Shown: positions 27,789 to 36,088, numbered from the stretch's first letter. The stretch is 64,000 nt of DNA from an uncultured Blautia sp. (GCA_934378195.1 CAKRPO010000008.1:5018-69017); one strand, 5' to 3'. Notes: generated by a model not told the origin, from the letters alone. Numbers and translations: made by a program.

Positions 27789-28817
27789 ATGGATAAATCT
27801 ACAAAAAAAAGAGCCACAATTACACAGGTGGCAAAACATGCAGGTGTATCTGTTGGAACGGTTTCGAATTATCTGAACGGTACAGCAGGTGTATCGCAAG
27901 ACAGAGCATTGCGAATACAGCAGGCGATTGATGAACTGGATTACATTCCGGATACTCTGGCAAGTTCTCTCCGAAGGAAGGACAGTACAGCGATACATGT
28001 TTTAACACCGCATCTGGACAGTGCGTTTTATACAAATACGATCAGTGCTTTGATGCACGATGCGTATGAAGCTGGATATACCGTTCATATCTCCGGTTAT
28101 GAATATTCGTCAGAGATAGAGAGACAGCAGCTGAGAGCATTGGAAAGCAGTAAACCAGGTACATCGATCATTGTTTTTAACGGTTATGATGATCTGGCAG
28201 AGATTAAGCGACTTGCGAAAAAACAGATTCATGTGATCATGGCAGACAGACGTGCAATTCCAGGCTATACTTCAAGCGTTATATTTGATAACCGGCGGGC
28301 ACCATTTGAAATCGTGTGCCTTCTGAAAAACAAAAAATACAAACGAATAGGACTTTTTACGGAACCTACAAAACTTCAAAATATTCGTGAAAGAGGAGAG
28401 GGATTTCTGGAAGCTATGAAATATTTCGGTTACCCGGATCCGGAACAGGATGTTTACTCACATCCGACTCTTTTACTGGATAAATTGAAAAGCAGTTATC
28501 TTTATATGATGGAAATTCTTGACTCAACAAAACGTGAAGATCTTCCGGATGCCTGGCTTGCAACTTCGGACTATCTGGCATTTGGCATGATGAGAGCAAT
28601 CAATGAGAAGGGATATTCCATACCTGAGGACTTTGCCATTGTCGGTTACGATAATATTGAAATCTCAGGATATGTCAACCCGAGACTTACGACTGTAGAG
28701 CAGGATCAGAGATTATTTGGTAAAACATTATGGTCCGTGATTACAGAATATAATAAGACCGGGAAATATCAGAACATAGAATTACCACAGAAGATAAAGA
28801 TGAGAGGATCTTGCTAA
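27789..28817 (+). CDS. LacI-family transcriptional regulator
   Basis: 342 residues: an N-terminal LacI helix-turn-helix (about 9-30, ATITQVAKHAGVSVGTVSNYLNG) and the hinge region ending ASSLRR, then a periplasmic-binding-protein-like sensor domain, with DAWLATSDYLAFGMMRAI and AIVGYDNIEISGYVNPRLTTV typical of the C-terminal subdomain. It most likely represses itself and the adjacent importer operon through the two identical palindromes. Its inducer is presumably the imported sugar or a phosphorylated derivative; this is not evident from sequence. Confidence 0.93.
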   Translation: MDKSTKKRATITQVAKHAGVSVGTVSNYLNGTAGVSQDRALRIQQAIDELDYIPDTLASSLRRKDSTAIHVLTPHLDSAFYTNTISALMHDAYEAGYTVHISGYEYSSEIERQQLRALESSKPGTSIIVFNGYDDLAEIKRLAKKQIHVIMADRRAIPGYTSSVIFDNRRAPFEIVCLLKNKKYKRIGLFTEPTKLQNIRERGEGFLEAMKYFGYPDPEQDVYSHPTLLLDKLKSSYLYMMEILDSTKREDLPDAWLATSDYLAFGMMRAINEKGYSIPEDFAIVGYDNIEISGYVNPRLTTVEQDQRLFGKTLWSVITEYNKTGKYQNIELPQKIKMRGSC

Positions 28818-28826
28818 AATTAATAG

Positions 28827-28858
28827 TTGTATACTGAAACAGGTATACAATTATTTTT
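28827..28858 (+). terminator. Terminator after the lacI-type gene
   Basis: TTGTATAC (28827-28834) pairs with GTATACAA (28843-28850) around an eight-base loop, followed by TTATTTTT. The stem is AT-rich, so termination may be partial. Confidence 0.65.
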
Positions 28859-28866
28859 AGAAATTA

Positions 28867-28880
28867 TTGAAACGTTTCAA
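28867..28880. promoter_or_regulatory. Operator 2 before the sugar ABC operon
   Basis: TTGAAACGTTTCAA, identical to operator 1. A possible -10 box TATATT at 28895-28900 lies 14 bases downstream, but no good -35 is spaced correctly, so the exact promoter is unresolved. The operator stands 136 bases ahead of the binding-protein gene. Confidence 0.8.
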
Positions 28881-29016
28881 ACGGCGCAGAGAAATATATT
28901 GGTGTACAAACATCTGAACGTGAGAAGGGAGGAGAATGGTGTTCGGATCATATGGGTAAATAAAAAGTAAATGCCGCGTAAATGTTTCACAAGCCAATTA
29001 AAAGGAGGAATTTAAA

Positions 29017-30066
29017 ATGAAAAAAGCAATCGTTATGACTTTATGTGCTGCAATGGCAGTTGGGATGATCGGAACAGTTTCTACTGTATATGCTGCGGAG
29101 GCAGACATTACTTCTGATGACGCAATCAAGAAAGCAGCCGATGAAGGTTGGGAAATTGCTGTTGTACCGAAGGATTCCACCAATCCATGGTTCGTTCGCA
29201 TGGACACCGGCGTTAAAGAAGTAGCTGATGAGACAGGAGTTAACTGCTATCAGATTGATACAGGTACAATTGATGCTACAAAACAGGCTCAGCTGGTAGA
29301 AGACCTGATTGCTCAGGGCGTAGATGCAATCTGTGTAGTTCCGGTTGACATGGAATCTATGGACTCCACCTTAAAGAAAGCAAAAGATGCAGGTATCGTA
29401 GTTATCACTCATGAAGGTGCAGACCTTACAAACGTAGATTATGATATTGAAGCATTCTCAAATGAAGGTTATGGTGCATTCATCATGCAGAACCTTGCAG
29501 AAGCAATGGGAGAAGAGGGAGTTTATACTACAATGGTAGCTTCTCTTACAAATGGTTCCCATAATGAATGGGCGGACGCAGCTGTTGAATATCAGAAAGA
29601 ACATTATCCGAACATGACTCTTCTGGAAGACAACCCGCGTGTAGAGTCTGACGATAACGGCGATACTGCATACAACGTTGCAAAAGAGCTGATCAAAACT
29701 TATCCGGATCTGAAAGGCATCATGGGAACTTCTTCCTTCGACGCACCTGGTGTTGCACGTGCGATTCAGGAACTTGGTCTTGTTGACAAATTCTTCACAT
29801 CCGGTACAGGAATGCCAGCAGATAACGCAGAACTGCTGAAGTCCGGCGTTATTAAATCTCTTACCTTGTGGGATCCTGCAAAATCAGGTGAAGCAATGGT
29901 TGACCTTGCATGCAAAGTACTTGCAGGCGAAGAAATCGGTGCTCCTGTAAATCTTAACGTTGATGGTTATACAGAAATGAACTTCCGCGAAGGTTCTGAA
30001 ACAGTTCTTGAAGGACAGGGCTGGATCACAATCGACGCAGATAACGTTGATGATTTCGGATTCTAA
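29017..30066 (+). CDS. Sugar ABC transporter substrate-binding protein
   Basis: 349 residues of the periplasmic-binding-protein type 1/Peripla_BP_4 fold, nearest in style to RhaS/LsrB receptors: EIAVVPKDSTNPWFVRMDTGV, GVDAICVVPVDMESMD, VVITHEGADL and MGTSSFDAPGVARAIQELG. A signal peptide covers about residues 1-27 (ends VYA before AEAD). The only nearby Cys (position 10) is not in a lipobox, so it is not an ordinary lipoprotein. First gene of the LacI-controlled operon; AAAGGAGG precedes the ATG. The ligand is unknown: the enzymes downstream suggest a pentose, tetrose or related polyol. Confidence 0.88.
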   Translation: MKKAIVMTLCAAMAVGMIGTVSTVYAAEADITSDDAIKKAADEGWEIAVVPKDSTNPWFVRMDTGVKEVADETGVNCYQIDTGTIDATKQAQLVEDLIAQGVDAICVVPVDMESMDSTLKKAKDAGIVVITHEGADLTNVDYDIEAFSNEGYGAFIMQNLAEAMGEEGVYTTMVASLTNGSHNEWADAAVEYQKEHYPNMTLLEDNPRVESDDNGDTAYNVAKELIKTYPDLKGIMGTSSFDAPGVARAIQELGLVDKFFTSGTGMPADNAELLKSGVIKSLTLWDPAKSGEAMVDLACKVLAGEEIGAPVNLNVDGYTEMNFREGSETVLEGQGWITIDADNVDDFGF

Positions 30067-30096
30067 ATATCATTTAAAAAATTATAAGCTTTGATG

Positions 30097-30127
30097 ATCA
30101 ATCCGTCGGTTCTCCCGGCGGATTGAT
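30097..30127 (+). promoter_or_regulatory. Strong hairpin between the binding protein and ATPase genes
   Basis: The 13-base arm starting ATCAATCCG (30097-30109) pairs fully, one wobble, with the arm at 30115-30127 around a five-base loop. No T-run follows. Such hairpins commonly protect the upstream binding-protein mRNA or cause partial termination, giving excess receptor over transporter. Confidence 0.75.
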
Positions 30128-30179
30128 TTCCAAAAGACCTGAACAATCACAGGTGTCGTAAGGCGGAGAGGAGGAAGCT

Positions 30180-31664
30180 ATGTCTCAGAGTTTATTGAAA
30201 GCGGAGCATGTAAAGATTTCTTTTGGAAATGTACATGCCCTTAGAGATGTATCTTTGGAGATTTTACCTGGTGAGATACATTGTCTTGCCGGAGAGAATG
30301 GTTGCGGAAAATCAACTATTATCAAAATTATATCCGGTGTCTATCAGAGAGATGGCGGAACAATTGAATTTGATGGACAGAAAATCGATAAGATTTCCCC
30401 GATTGATGCGATCAATCTTGGAATTCAGGTTATTTATCAGGATTTTGCACTTTTTCCGAATCTGACAGTTGCAGAAAATCTGGCACTTAATACAGAACTT
30501 GCATCCCGTAAGAAAACAGTAAGCTGGAAAAATGTAAGAAAGATTGCAGAAGAAGCAGTATCAAAAATTAATTTCCAGGTTGATCTGGATGAGAAAGTAG
30601 AAAAACTTACCGTAGCTCAGAAACAGATGGTCGCAATCAGCCGTGCATTGATGTCCAATGCAAAACTGATCATCATGGATGAGCCGACAACAGCACTTAC
30701 CAAAAAAGAAGTAAGTGCATTGTTTAAAATCATTTTGAAATTAAAGGAACAGGGAATTGCAATCCTGTTTATCAGTCATAAATTGGATGAAGTGTTTGAG
30801 ATTTCTGACCGATTCACAATTTTCCGTGATGGTGAACTGGTCGCTACAGGAAGCACAAAAGAGCTGGATGATAAGAAATTTACATATTATATGACAGGAA
30901 GAGAGTTTTCCGACAATATATTTGTCCCGAAAAATATCTCTGATAAGCCGGTTTTTGAATTAAAAAATCTTACTCTGGACGGAGCTTTTTCCAATATCAA
31001 TCTCAGTCTCCGAAGAGGAGAGATTCTTGGGATTACCGGACTTCTTGATTCCGGTCGTACCGAGTTAGGTCTTTCCATGTTTGGCTTGAAACCTGCTGAT
31101 TCCGGTCAGATCATAAAAGACGGAAAAGAGATTAAACTTACAAGTCCAAGAGAAGCCATTGCAAATAGTATTGGATATGTTCCTGAGGACCGACTGTCAG
31201 AGGGACTTTTCCTTACCCAGTCGATCGGCGACAATATCATCATTTCCGAGATTGACAAACTGAAAAAGAAAAACGGACAGTTTGATCTTAAGAAGAGAGA
31301 TGAAGAAATTGAAAAATGGGTAAAAGAACTGGAAATCAAGACAAAAAATCCTAACAATCCGGCAACAACTCTTTCCGGTGGTAACCAGCAGAGAATTGTA
31401 CTTGCAAAATGGCTTGCGTGCAATCTGGATGTACTCATCCTAAATGGCCCGACAGTAGGCGTGGATATCGGTTCCAAACATGATATTCATATGGTTCTGC
31501 AGCGACTTGCCAACCAGGGACTTGGTGTTATTATCATTTCCGATGATCTTCCGGAAGTTATACAGAACTGCTCTAGAGTTCTTGTTATAAAAAATGGAAA
31601 GATCAAATCCGAATATGATACCCAGAACGTCAGTGAACAGATGATCATTGACGATATGATGTAG
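30180..31664 (+). CDS. Sugar ABC transporter ATPase with two nucleotide-binding domains
   Basis: 494 residues, RbsA/MglA-like tandem ATPase. The first half is intact: Walker A GENGCGKST at 38-46, signature-like LTVAQKQMVAISRAL, Walker B LIIMDEPTTAL. The second half has the usual degenerate Walker A (ITGLLDSGRTELG) and signature LSGGNQQRIVLAKWL, but its Walker B reads LILNGPTVGVD: N422 and G423 replace the Asp-Glu pair. Only one composite ATP site can therefore be normal. It energises the two permeases that follow. Confidence 0.92.
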   Translation: MSQSLLKAEHVKISFGNVHALRDVSLEILPGEIHCLAGENGCGKSTIIKIISGVYQRDGGTIEFDGQKIDKISPIDAINLGIQVIYQDFALFPNLTVAENLALNTELASRKKTVSWKNVRKIAEEAVSKINFQVDLDEKVEKLTVAQKQMVAISRALMSNAKLIIMDEPTTALTKKEVSALFKIILKLKEQGIAILFISHKLDEVFEISDRFTIFRDGELVATGSTKELDDKKFTYYMTGREFSDNIFVPKNISDKPVFELKNLTLDGAFSNINLSLRRGEILGITGLLDSGRTELGLSMFGLKPADSGQIIKDGKEIKLTSPREAIANSIGYVPEDRLSEGLFLTQSIGDNIIISEIDKLKKKNGQFDLKKRDEEIEKWVKELEIKTKNPNNPATTLSGGNQQRIVLAKWLACNLDVLILNGPTVGVDIGSKHDIHMVLQRLANQGLGVIIISDDLPEVIQNCSRVLVIKNGKIKSEYDTQNVSEQMIIDDMM

Positions 31665-31678
31665 AAGGGGGCGGTCAT

Positions 31679-32701
31679 ATGAATAAAAAAATAAAGAAAA
31701 TATTTCAGTCAAATGAACCGTACATTTTTCTTATCATAATTCTTCTTGGAATTGTGGTACAGATTCGTTCCGGACAGTTCTTTACAGCGAACAATATTGT
31801 TGACCTTTTAAGTGCGATGATCGTACCTGGTTTATTTGCAATTGCAGAATTTATGGCACTCATTGCCGGTGGAATCGATGTTTCTTTTCCTGCACTGGCA
31901 TCTCTTTCTGCCTATGCTACAACGAAATTCCTTTTGGATAAAAATTACGAAGGAAATGTTCTCCTTGCATTTGTTATTGCAATTGCAATTGGTGCAGTGC
32001 TTGGAGCATTCAATGGATATTTCATTGGATATCTGAATCTGAATGCAATGATCGTAACCCTTGGTTCTGCAAGTATTTTCCAGGGTATCATGCAAGGTGC
32101 TTTAAGAGCAAATCAGCTTTCTGTCATTCCGTCCGGAATGAAAAGCTTTGGTACCGCAGCATTTCTGACTGCGACGAATAAGGCGAATGGACTGACATCC
32201 ATCCTTCCTTATACTTTTATCATCCTAGTTCTTGTATGTGCGGTTATGCATTTTGTACTGCATTACACGATCTTCGGACGTGGTATTTACGCAATCGGAG
32301 GAAATCCACAGAGTGCACATACAGCTGGATTTAATGTAAAAAGAACAAAATTTATTATGTATATCATTATCGGTATGATCGCATCCGAAAGTGGTATCTG
32401 CCGTGTCTGCATGATGCAGCAGATGCATCCGACCAATATGCTTGGAATGGAAATGAACATCATCGCAGGTGTTGTTCTTGGCGGTGTTGCCCTTTCCGGT
32501 GGTGCCGGTACACTGACAGGCTGTATTCTTGGTACTTTCCTGATCATCCTGGTACAGAACTCCATGATCCTTCTTGGAATTCCGACAACCTGGAGTGACG
32601 TATTCGTAGGGCTTGTAATCGTGATCGGAGTATCTCTGACTGCATGGCAGTCGACCCGAACCTCTAAAAGCAAAAAGAAAGCAGTAAAGGAGGGTGCATG
32701 A
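31679..32701 (+). CDS. Sugar ABC transporter permease (first)
   Basis: 340 residues, about ten hydrophobic segments, BPD_transp_2 (RbsC-like) family: PGLFAIAEFMALIAGGIDVSFPALASLSA, ATLGSASIFQG-like stretch (IVTLGSASIFQGIMQGALR) and GGNPQSAHTAGFNVKRTKF, the ATPase-contacting region, followed by GVVLGGVALSGGAGTLTG. It overlaps the next permease by four bases. Two different permeases imply a heterodimeric channel. Confidence 0.92.
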   Translation: MNKKIKKIFQSNEPYIFLIIILLGIVVQIRSGQFFTANNIVDLLSAMIVPGLFAIAEFMALIAGGIDVSFPALASLSAYATTKFLLDKNYEGNVLLAFVIAIAIGAVLGAFNGYFIGYLNLNAMIVTLGSASIFQGIMQGALRANQLSVIPSGMKSFGTAAFLTATNKANGLTSILPYTFIILVLVCAVMHFVLHYTIFGRGIYAIGGNPQSAHTAGFNVKRTKFIMYIIIGMIASESGICRVCMMQQMHPTNMLGMEMNIIAGVVLGGVALSGGAGTLTGCILGTFLIILVQNSMILLGIPTTWSDVFVGLVIVIGVSLTAWQSTRTSKSKKKAVKEGA

Positions 32702-33693
32702 TGAACAAGATCAAAAGTATTTATAAGAAAAATGAAGAAGTGACCCGCCTGCTGGTCATCATGGCATTCTGGCTAATCTTCATGGCATTCACACAGGCTA
32801 AAAAATTCTATACAGGAATGAACTTCCTTACAATGGCAGGACAGTTCCCGGAATATGGTCTTATGGCTTTGGGTGGCATGCTGTGTATGATTACAGGAGG
32901 AATTGACCTTTCTGTTGTCGGTGCAGCCAATATGACTTCTATCCTTACCGTATTTACACTGACCAGATTCTTTGGTGCAGATGGAACTATGCCGATTGCT
33001 TTCTCTGTTGTGATTTTTCTGATCGCAATTTTGACAGGTATCGTTGTTGGAAGCTTAAATGCATTTTTGATTTCAAAGCTTGGTGTTCCGCCAATTCTTG
33101 CAACTCTTGGTGTAAATGAACTTTTGACAGGTCTCTGTGTGGTTATGACGAATGGTTCTGCAATTTCTTCTTTCCCGAAGCAGTACTGTGATTTCTTCTC
33201 AGGAAATCTCTTTGGTTTTATTCCGAGAAGACTTGTGGTATTTATCGTGGTGGCAGTGATCATCTGGTTCATGCTGGAACACTGTACCTATGGAACAAAG
33301 CTTCGCCTTTATGGAACAAATGCACATGTTGCCAGGTTTTCCGGAATCAATACAACAAGCCTGTTATTCAGAACACATATCACGTCATCCATTTGTGCTG
33401 CACTTGGTGGACTGATGATGCTTGCAACTTATTCATCTGCAAGAGCTGATTATGGTTCAAACTATACCATGCAGTCTATCCTTCTCGTCGTTCTTGGCGG
33501 TGTAAGCCCGAACGGTGGTAAGGGTAAGATTTCTGGCGTTATCACAGCAATCGTACTGCTGAAGATGATCGAATCCGGCATCAACCGTTTCAGAAGCGTA
33601 TCTACATATTACGTAACACTGATCTGGGGTGCTGTTCTGATCCTTGCACTTGTAATTGACTATGTAAGCCAGAAACCAAAACATGCAAAATAA
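32698..33693 (+). CDS. Sugar ABC transporter permease (second)
   Basis: 331 residues, also BPD_transp_2 family: FPEYGLMALGGMLCMITGGIDLSVVG, LGVPPILATLGVNELLTG, RLYGTNAHVARFSGINTT and VVLGGVSPNGGKGKISG match the RbsC-like pattern. Translation is coupled to the first permease (ATGATG overlap). Together they form the membrane channel for the LacI-controlled importer. Confidence 0.92.
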   Translation: MMNKIKSIYKKNEEVTRLLVIMAFWLIFMAFTQAKKFYTGMNFLTMAGQFPEYGLMALGGMLCMITGGIDLSVVGAANMTSILTVFTLTRFFGADGTMPIAFSVVIFLIAILTGIVVGSLNAFLISKLGVPPILATLGVNELLTGLCVVMTNGSAISSFPKQYCDFFSGNLFGFIPRRLVVFIVVAVIIWFMLEHCTYGTKLRLYGTNAHVARFSGINTTSLLFRTHITSSICAALGGLMMLATYSSARADYGSNYTMQSILLVVLGGVSPNGGKGKISGVITAIVLLKMIESGINRFRSVSTYYVTLIWGAVLILALVIDYVSQKPKHAK

Positions 33694-33710
33694 CCGAAGA
33701 GGAAGATTAT

Positions 33711-34457
33711 ATGAGTAAAAAAGTGCTTTTTGTCGGTGAATCCTGGAGTGCTACTTTAATGGAAGTCAAAGGATTCAATAGTTTCTATTCATCCAAATAC
33801 GAAACAGGACTTGGGTGGATCGATAAAGCAATTGAAAAAGCAGGTTATGAATTCGTTTACATGCCGAATCATATCGCCAATGACCACTTCCCGTTTACTC
33901 TGGAAGAATTGAATGAATATTCCTGCATCGTTCTTTCGGATGTTGGTGCGGATACTCTGCTGATTCCTTCTGCTACATTTGGAAGCAGTAAGATTCTTCC
34001 AAATCGCTGCCAGCTGATCAAAGAATATGTACTTGGCGGTGGAGGTCTTCTGATGTTCGGAGGCTATATGACTTTTAACGGAGTCGGTGGACAGGGAAAA
34101 TGGTGGGCAACTCCTGTACAGGATGTTCTTCCTGTACAGCTTCTTCCATATGATGACCGTATGGAACACTGCGAGGGAGTTCACGCAGAAGTAACGCTTC
34201 CGGAGCATCCGGCATTCGTGGGAATTGAAGGAGAGTGGCCGCCTGTACTTGGCTATAATAAGAGTACCATAAAACCAGAAGCAGAGCTTGCTGCCACAGT
34301 CTGCGGAGATCCGTTTATTGCATTTGGCAGTTACGGAAAGGGAAAATCAGCTGTTTTCTCCAGCGACTGTTCTCCGCACTGGGCTCCGCCGGAATTCTGC
34401 AACTGGAAATATTATGATGTATTATTCAAAAACATCATCGATTACATCGCAAAATAA
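33711..34457 (+). CDS. Glutamine amidotransferase-like (ThuA/GATase1-like) protein
   Basis: 248 residues of the class I glutamine amidotransferase-like fold (DUF1355/GATase1-like group): VLFVGESWS at the start, YSCIVLSDVGADTLL, KEYVLGGGGLLMFGGYMTFNG and GKGKSAVFSSDCSPHW near the end. At the nucleophile elbow, where true amidotransferases have Cys, the sequence reads MFGGYMT, so glutaminase activity is unlikely. ThuA-like members turn up in sugar operons and may act on carbohydrate derivatives. It sits 17 bases after the second permease and 53 before the isomerase. Specific reaction unknown. Confidence 0.75.
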   Translation: MSKKVLFVGESWSATLMEVKGFNSFYSSKYETGLGWIDKAIEKAGYEFVYMPNHIANDHFPFTLEELNEYSCIVLSDVGADTLLIPSATFGSSKILPNRCQLIKEYVLGGGGLLMFGGYMTFNGVGGQGKWWATPVQDVLPVQLLPYDDRMEHCEGVHAEVTLPEHPAFVGIEGEWPPVLGYNKSTIKPEAELAATVCGDPFIAFGSYGKGKSAVFSSDCSPHWAPPEFCNWKYYDVLFKNIIDYIAK

Positions 34458-34510
34458 ATATGACCACAGATAACTGTGATTAAAAAGTAAAAAATATAGG
34501 AGGTATTGAC

Positions 34511-35098
34511 ATGAAGACAATTAAAGACAAACAGATTCTTGTAGGTGCAGATTTTGCAGGCTATCCGCTGAAAGAAGCAGTAGTGGCTCATCTGAAAGAA
34601 TATGGATGGACAGTAACAGATGTTGGTGTCAGATCACCGGAAGATTCCGATACAGATCTGATGTTCCACAGAATCGGACTTCGCGTCGGATCCATGATCT
34701 CTGAAGGCGAATTTGAGCGTGCACTGATTTTCTGCGGAACAGGAATGGGTATTCATATTGCAGCAAGTAAATGCCCTGGTGTTTCTGCAGGTGTCGTAGA
34801 AAGTGTTCCGGCTGCTCTTCGTGCAATTACCGGAAATGGCGTCAATGTCCTTGCAATGGGTGCATTTTATGTTGCTCCGAAGATGGGCTGTGACATCGCA
34901 GATGCATATCTGAGCCATAATCTTGGAGATGGATATGAATACTGGCCAAACTTTTATGAGTTCCATAAACTTGCATGCGATGAACTGAATGCATTTAATT
35001 ATGAAGAATATAAGGCAAATGGATTTAAAGTAAAACATCTGGGTGATTATCCGCTTGATCTGGTAGATGATCCAACCCTCTTTGGCGGTAAAAAATAA
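34511..35098 (+). CDS. RpiB/LacAB-family sugar-phosphate isomerase, divergent
   Basis: 195 residues, longer than ordinary RpiB (about 150). VGADFAGYPLKEAVVAHL and ALIFCGTGMGIHIAASK, with C75 in the CGTG active-site loop, establish the family. The region that normally reads R-x-H-N-x-x-N has no His here (RAITGNGVNVLAMGA), and a C-terminal extension of about 45 residues is added. The enzyme probably isomerises an aldose/ketose phosphate other than ribose 5-phosphate; the RpiB-like isomerases of tetrose-phosphate (erythritol-type) pathways are a precedent. RBS ATAGGAGG precedes the ATG. Confidence 0.82.
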   Translation: MKTIKDKQILVGADFAGYPLKEAVVAHLKEYGWTVTDVGVRSPEDSDTDLMFHRIGLRVGSMISEGEFERALIFCGTGMGIHIAASKCPGVSAGVVESVPAALRAITGNGVNVLAMGAFYVAPKMGCDIADAYLSHNLGDGYEYWPNFYEFHKLACDELNAFNYEEYKANGFKVKHLGDYPLDLVDDPTLFGGKK

Positions 35099-35106
35099 AG
35101 AAACAA

Positions 35107-35135
35107 TTGCAAGAATCATAAAACTGCCATATAAT
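35107..35135 (+). promoter_or_regulatory. Internal promoter before the PfkB kinase gene
   Basis: TTGCAA at 35107-35112 and TATAAT at 35130-35135 with a 17-base spacer; transcription would begin about 30 bases before the kinase start. A single operator half-site, TTGAAAC, sits at 35165-35171 directly before the ATG. Confidence 0.6.
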
Positions 35136-35171
35136 TGACAAAATATGTATTATAAGTAAGAGGTTTGAAAC

Positions 35172-36050
35172 ATGAAAGTATTAAATTTTGGTTCTCTTAA
35201 TCTGGATTATGTATACCAGGTGGAGTCTATTCTGATTCCAGGAGAAACGCAGGCATCAAAGAGCAGACAGACCTTTTGTGGCGGTAAAGGCCTGAACCAG
35301 TCGATCGCACTGGCAAAGGCCGGGATTCCTGTATACCATGCCGGACTGATCGGAGAGGGTGGGGAACCACTTCTCGAAGTTTGCAAAGAAAACGGTGTGA
35401 ATACAAAATTTATCCGACAGATTTCCGGGCCGTGCGGTCATACGGTCATTCAGGTCGATCAGAATGGGCAGAATTGTATTCTTCTTTTTGGCGGTTCCAA
35501 CAGAAACATGACGAAGGAGTTTGTGGATTCGGTATTAGATTCTTTTGAGGATGGAGACATCATCCTTCTTCAGAACGAGATCAATGAGCTGGATTATATC
35601 ATTGACCGTGCATACGAGAAACATATGATGATCATTCTGAATCCTTCTCCGTTTGACCGTGCCCTGGAATCTTGTGATTTGTCAAAGATCAGTCTTTTCC
35701 TGATGAATGAGATTGAAGGATATCAGATTACAGGAGAGAAGGAACCGGATAGAATCCTCGAAAAAGTAAAGGATCTTTATCCGAAGGCAAAAGTAGTTCT
35801 GACACTTGGCGGAGATGGTTCTGTCTACCAGGATGAAACAGGAATTTATCGGCAGGGAATCTTCAAAGTAAAAGCAGTTGATACAACAGCTGCAGGTGAT
35901 ACGTTTACCGGTTATTTTATTTCTTCTATTATTGATGGAATGCCTGTTCAGAAAGGGCTGGAGCTTGCAGCAAAAGCATCTGCGATCGCGGTTTCCAGAC
36001 CGGGAGCAACCGCATCCATCCCAATTCGCAGTGAAGTAGCAATAGACTAA
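35172..36050 (+). CDS. PfkB-family carbohydrate kinase (ribokinase-like)
   Basis: 292 residues. N-terminal FGSLNLDYVYQVESILIPGET and the substrate loop CGGKGLNQSIALAKAG, then ILLQNEIN, and the C-terminal signature DTTAAGDTFTGYF with catalytic D243. Phosphorylates a sugar or sugar derivative at the expense of ATP. Located at the end of the importer operon after the isomerase, so the logical sequence is uptake, modification by the ThuA-like protein, isomerisation and phosphorylation, in an order not determined here. No terminator was found before yceD. Confidence 0.88.
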   Translation: MKVLNFGSLNLDYVYQVESILIPGETQASKSRQTFCGGKGLNQSIALAKAGIPVYHAGLIGEGGEPLLEVCKENGVNTKFIRQISGPCGHTVIQVDQNGQNCILLFGGSNRNMTKEFVDSVLDSFEDGDIILLQNEINELDYIIDRAYEKHMMIILNPSPFDRALESCDLSKISLFLMNEIEGYQITGEKEPDRILEKVKDLYPKAKVVLTLGGDGSVYQDETGIYRQGIFKVKAVDTTAAGDTFTGYFISSIIDGMPVQKGLELAAKASAIAVSRPGATASIPIRSEVAID

Positions 36051-36088
36051 AGCGGCGGAAAAATATAGAAATAAAAGTAAAAATGTCG

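Noticed and set aside
29017..29055. Lipoprotein signal using the Cys at position 10 of the sugar-binding protein
   Set aside because: The preceding residues are not a lipobox and the signal peptide would be far too short.
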